Assembly: GCA_963721405.1 (NCBI GenBank)
Contig: CAVRJA010000009.1
Span: 124,001-188,000, forward strand
DNA: 64,000 bases
Reading direction: 5' to 3'
From: JAFNAG01 sp963721405
Lineage (GTDB): Bacteria > Acidobacteriota > UBA6911
The notes beneath the pieces are model-generated. The model saw nothing but the letters and a program-made list of their open reading frames with translations. It ran no database searches and had not been told where the DNA came from. Made by a program: the position numbers and the translations under genes. Position 1 is the stretch's first letter; every line of letters starts with the position of its first letter. Of the stretch, positions 62,131 through 64,000 are shown piece by piece.

Positions 62131-62168
62131 CTTTGTATATATAGAATGCCATGGTTATATATACAAAG
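62131..62168. promoter_or_regulatory. Perfect 13-bp palindromic operator over the vapBC promoter
   Basis: CTTTGTATATATA (62131-62143) and TATATATACAAAG (62156-62168) are perfect inverted arms about a 12-bp centre. On the minus strand they contain TTGTAT (62161-62166), 17 bp, TATATA (62138-62143), a plausible promoter for the antitoxin at 62116. Binding of VapB or VapBC here would block transcription. Confidence 0.75.
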
Positions 62169-62330
62169 CGACTAAATTCCCCAAGCGCTGCCGCTTTTCA
62201 ATCGTCTGGAATTATCCCGACTTCTGTTTGTTTTGACCCAGGTTTAGCTCCAAACCCCGGCAGACGCTTCTTGCCGGTGAGCAATTCCTGCATGGCGTCT
62301 TGTTTGATGCGTACCTTTTCGAGGACGTCC
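62165..62330 (-). pseudogene. Fragment of a type I restriction specificity subunit (hsdS)
   Basis: In one minus-strand frame the DNA reads VDVLEKVRIKQDAMQELLTG, then KKRLPGFGAKPGSKQTEVGI, then IPDD and a TGA where the family has Trp, followed by KAAALGEF. The KQ-AMQELLTGK-RLPGF string and the following TEVGIIPDDW are hallmarks of HsdS between its two target-recognition domains. The rest of hsdS, and hsdM and hsdR, are not in the window. Confidence 0.75.
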
Positions 62331-62452
62331 ACAGTCGGTTCCGGAAGGAGGGAACACTATGTGCGTTCGACTTCTTCTCGATCGTGCGTTCTGGCTTCCG
62401 GAATACTGACATTTCGGAATCTCAAGGCGCGTATCGCTCCAACAAGCACCTG

Positions 62453-62875
62453 ATGTCCCAGTTGTCGGAGACGAAGAAAATGTGCCCCGGGACAGTCATC
62501 ACCGGGCGCGAGCTTATGACACTCCATGGCCTGCGGGTTAGCCTGCCGGACGCCAGGCGATGGGTGCATTTGCAGTTTAGGCGTTTCGCAGGGTGTCCCG
62601 TCTGCAATCTGCACTTGCGGTCCGTGGTGCGGCGACACAATGAAATTGTGACGGCGGGCATTTGTGAAGTGGTCGTGTTCCATTCGACGAGAGACGAGTT
62701 GCTGGCTCAAGAGGCCGATCTCCCATTCGCCGTCATCGCCGATCACGCCAAGAAGCTCTACACCGAATTCGGCGTGGAATCGTCTATCCGCGCTCTGCTC
62801 GACCCGCGTGCCTGGATACCGATACTCCGCGCAGTCTTCAATGCCCTTCATCTTTCTTCCAATGGCCACTATTGA
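62453..62875 (+). CDS. Peroxiredoxin-like AhpC/TSA protein, C-terminally truncated
   Basis: About 140 residues from the ATG at 62453. The motif VHLQFRRFAGCPVCNLHLRS carries a CPVC pair in the usual thioredoxin-fold position, followed by EVVVFHSTRDELLAQEADLP and FAVIADHAKKLYTEFGVE, as in peroxiredoxin-like-2/AhpC-TSA proteins. Relatives continue for about 60 residues past LLDPRAW with a GHLGLPADFLI strand; here the frame ends soon after, at SSNGHY. The fold would therefore lack its last strands. It may be a decayed gene. It lies beside the wrecked restriction locus. Confidence 0.65.
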   Translation: MSQLSETKKMCPGTVITGRELMTLHGLRVSLPDARRWVHLQFRRFAGCPVCNLHLRSVVRRHNEIVTAGICEVVVFHSTRDELLAQEADLPFAVIADHAKKLYTEFGVESSIRALLDPRAWIPILRAVFNALHLSSNGHY

Positions 62876-63040
62876 GCAGTTGTTCCGCTGAACGATTGCA
62901 GAAACCACAGCATCTGCTTCAAATCCGGCCGGAGGTCTTTGCTCTGCACGAGTGTGTTGCGGTTTGCAGTCCCGGTCATTCGGACTGATGAGCAGTCTGG
63001 TAAAGCTGCATCCCGTTCCGCCCCGGTGTCCGATCGAATG

Positions 63041-64000
63041 TCACTCTGACCGCAAACTAACTGCCGGATTCACATTCGCGGCGCGCCGGGCGGGCAACAG
63101 GCCTGCCATCAAAGCTACGATGGCCAGCGTGGCGGCAGCAAAGCCGATCGTCAGCGGATCGTTTGGGGAAACCTGATACACCATCGTACGCAGCACGCGG
63201 TTGGCTGCCAGGTAGAGCGCGACGCCGATAACCTCGCCGGCCACTACCAGCCAACCCACGTCACGCAAGATTATACGCTCGACATTGCCTTGCGACGCAC
63301 CCAGTGCCAGCCGGATCCCGAACTCGCGCGTGCGCCGCGTGACATGGAAGCTGGTGACGCCGAACAAGCCCAAACCCGCCACAATCGCCGACAGGGCTGC
63401 AAACACGAGGGAGAGTCCCGCCAGCATCCGCTCGCGCAGGAACATCTCGCGCGCCAGTGCCGACAGGCCGCCGTACTGCGTGATCGCGACAACTGGATCC
63501 AGGCGCCTGACCAATTCGGCAACGGTCGCCGCTGAAATAGCGTTCGGGGAAGTCGTCCGCAGCAAGACGCTCACCGTACCGTACCCCCCCGCTTGCGCGA
63601 GCGGGCGGAACAATGTCGGCTCTGGCGACACATTCAGAGCGCGCCCGCGAGCGTCCCGGACGATACCAACGATCTGCGTGTCCATGGGGCCATTTTCGAA
63701 CCCGATCATCTGCCCGATATCGGACGGCCGCGTCAATACAAGGCGGGCAAGCGATTCATTGACGATGACGGTGTGCGCCGCCGCGTTTCCGTCGCGATCA
63801 TCGAACGGCCGGCCGGCGATGATGGGCAATCCCAGTGTGGCGAAGTAGTCCGGGCTCACGTCCACGACGTTCACATACAGCGCCTCTGCAAGTCCGCTTT
63901 GCTGGCGGGGACCCGCTACGGCGGAGCGCAAATTGCCCCCGGAGAGCGGCAATGTGCTGGTCAGTGCTACCTTCGACACGCCGGGCAGAGCCTTTGCCTG
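63041..64000 (-). CDS. ADOP-type ABC transporter permease (N-terminus off the right edge)
   Basis: The frame is open from 64000 to the stop at 63041, giving 319 C-terminal residues of a larger protein (relatives about 800). It shows the MacB-like periplasmic region (SPDYFATLGLPIIAGRPFDD, HTVIVNESLARLVL, TQIVGIVRDARG) and the C-terminal FtsX domain with helices (MLAGLSLVFAALSAIVAGL, REFGIRLALGAS, VGWLVVAGEVIGVALYLA), ending LLPARRAANVNPAVSLRSE. These permeases are abundant in Acidobacteriota; their function is usually unknown, possibly efflux or lipoprotein handling. No ATPase gene is in view. The fragment at 42837 is a relic of the same family. Confidence 0.88.
   Translation of the reverse strand, partial: QAKALPGVSKVALTSTLPLSGGNLRSAVAGPRQQSGLAEALYVNVVDVSPDYFATLGLPIIAGRPFDDRDGNAAAHTVIVNESLARLVLTRPSDIGQMIGFENGPMDTQIVGIVRDARGRALNVSPEPTLFRPLAQAGGYGTVSVLLRTTSPNAISAATVAELVRRLDPVVAITQYGGLSALAREMFLRERMLAGLSLVFAALSAIVAGLGLFGVTSFHVTRRTREFGIRLALGASQGNVERIILRDVGWLVVAGEVIGVALYLAANRVLRTMVYQVSPNDPLTIGFAAATLAIVALMAGLLPARRAANVNPAVSLRSE

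Overview
This window is high-GC bacterial chromosome and most resembles an Acidobacteriota genome. The markers are an Oar-type TonB-dependent receptor with an N-terminal carboxypeptidase-regulatory-like domain, a VWFA protein of the type common in Acidobacteria, an ADOP-type FtsX permease, several secreted Asp-box (VPS10/sortilin-like) propellers, S9 peptidases with glycine-rich insertions, and an Omp85 outer-membrane protein that marks a diderm. No rRNA, tRNA or CRISPR array was seen. Gene density is moderate, and intergenic DNA is unusually rich in short repeats.

Layout. 1-5.2 kb: a partial nitroreductase, then a minus-strand operon Omp85 - DUF4390-like - NtrY-like kinase - sigma54-dependent NtrC-type regulator, with a sigma54-like promoter at its head. 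5.2-13 kb: an amino-acid racemase, two Asp-box propeller proteins, an exported SAM methyltransferase and a remnant of a PQQ-type propeller gene. 13-16 kb: ahcY (with a one-base frameshift) diverging from an ArsR-methyltransferase fusion regulator. 16-25 kb: S9 peptidase, egtD, an STN/TonB_C protein and gamma-glutamyltransferase. 24-29 kb: a pectate lyase and an NPCBM/GH27 alpha-galactosidase. 29-42 kb: the Oar-type receptor behind a sigma54-like promoter, a serine beta-lactamase-like hydrolase, a CocE/NonD hydrolase, an amidohydrolase and a third Asp-box propeller. 42-48 kb: two VapBC modules around a permease remnant and a second S9 peptidase. 48-61 kb: an M14-type protein, a VWFA protein, a monofunctional transglycosylase, a kinase/response-regulator pair with a TolB-like propeller, and an acetamidase/formamidase. 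61-64 kb: wreckage of a type I restriction locus (hsdS and YgjP-like pieces) with a third VapBC between them, a truncated peroxiredoxin-like gene and the end of an ADOP permease.

Functional theme. Many genes are exported hydrolases for peptides, amides and plant polysaccharides (S9 x2, M14-like, GGT, CocE, amidohydrolase, acetamidase, PL10, GH27), with a TonB receptor and a TonB-like protein for uptake. This fits a scavenging soil or sediment heterotroph. That is inference from gene content.

The least explained component is the intergenic repeat landscape. It includes hexamer (GGACNT) and heptamer arrays often arranged as facing inverted pairs, CACGAA-type hairpins, a composite repeat of about 160 bp in inverted copies, a 95-bp MITE-like insertion with a target duplication, and an element whose core lies in opposite orientation in its two copies.
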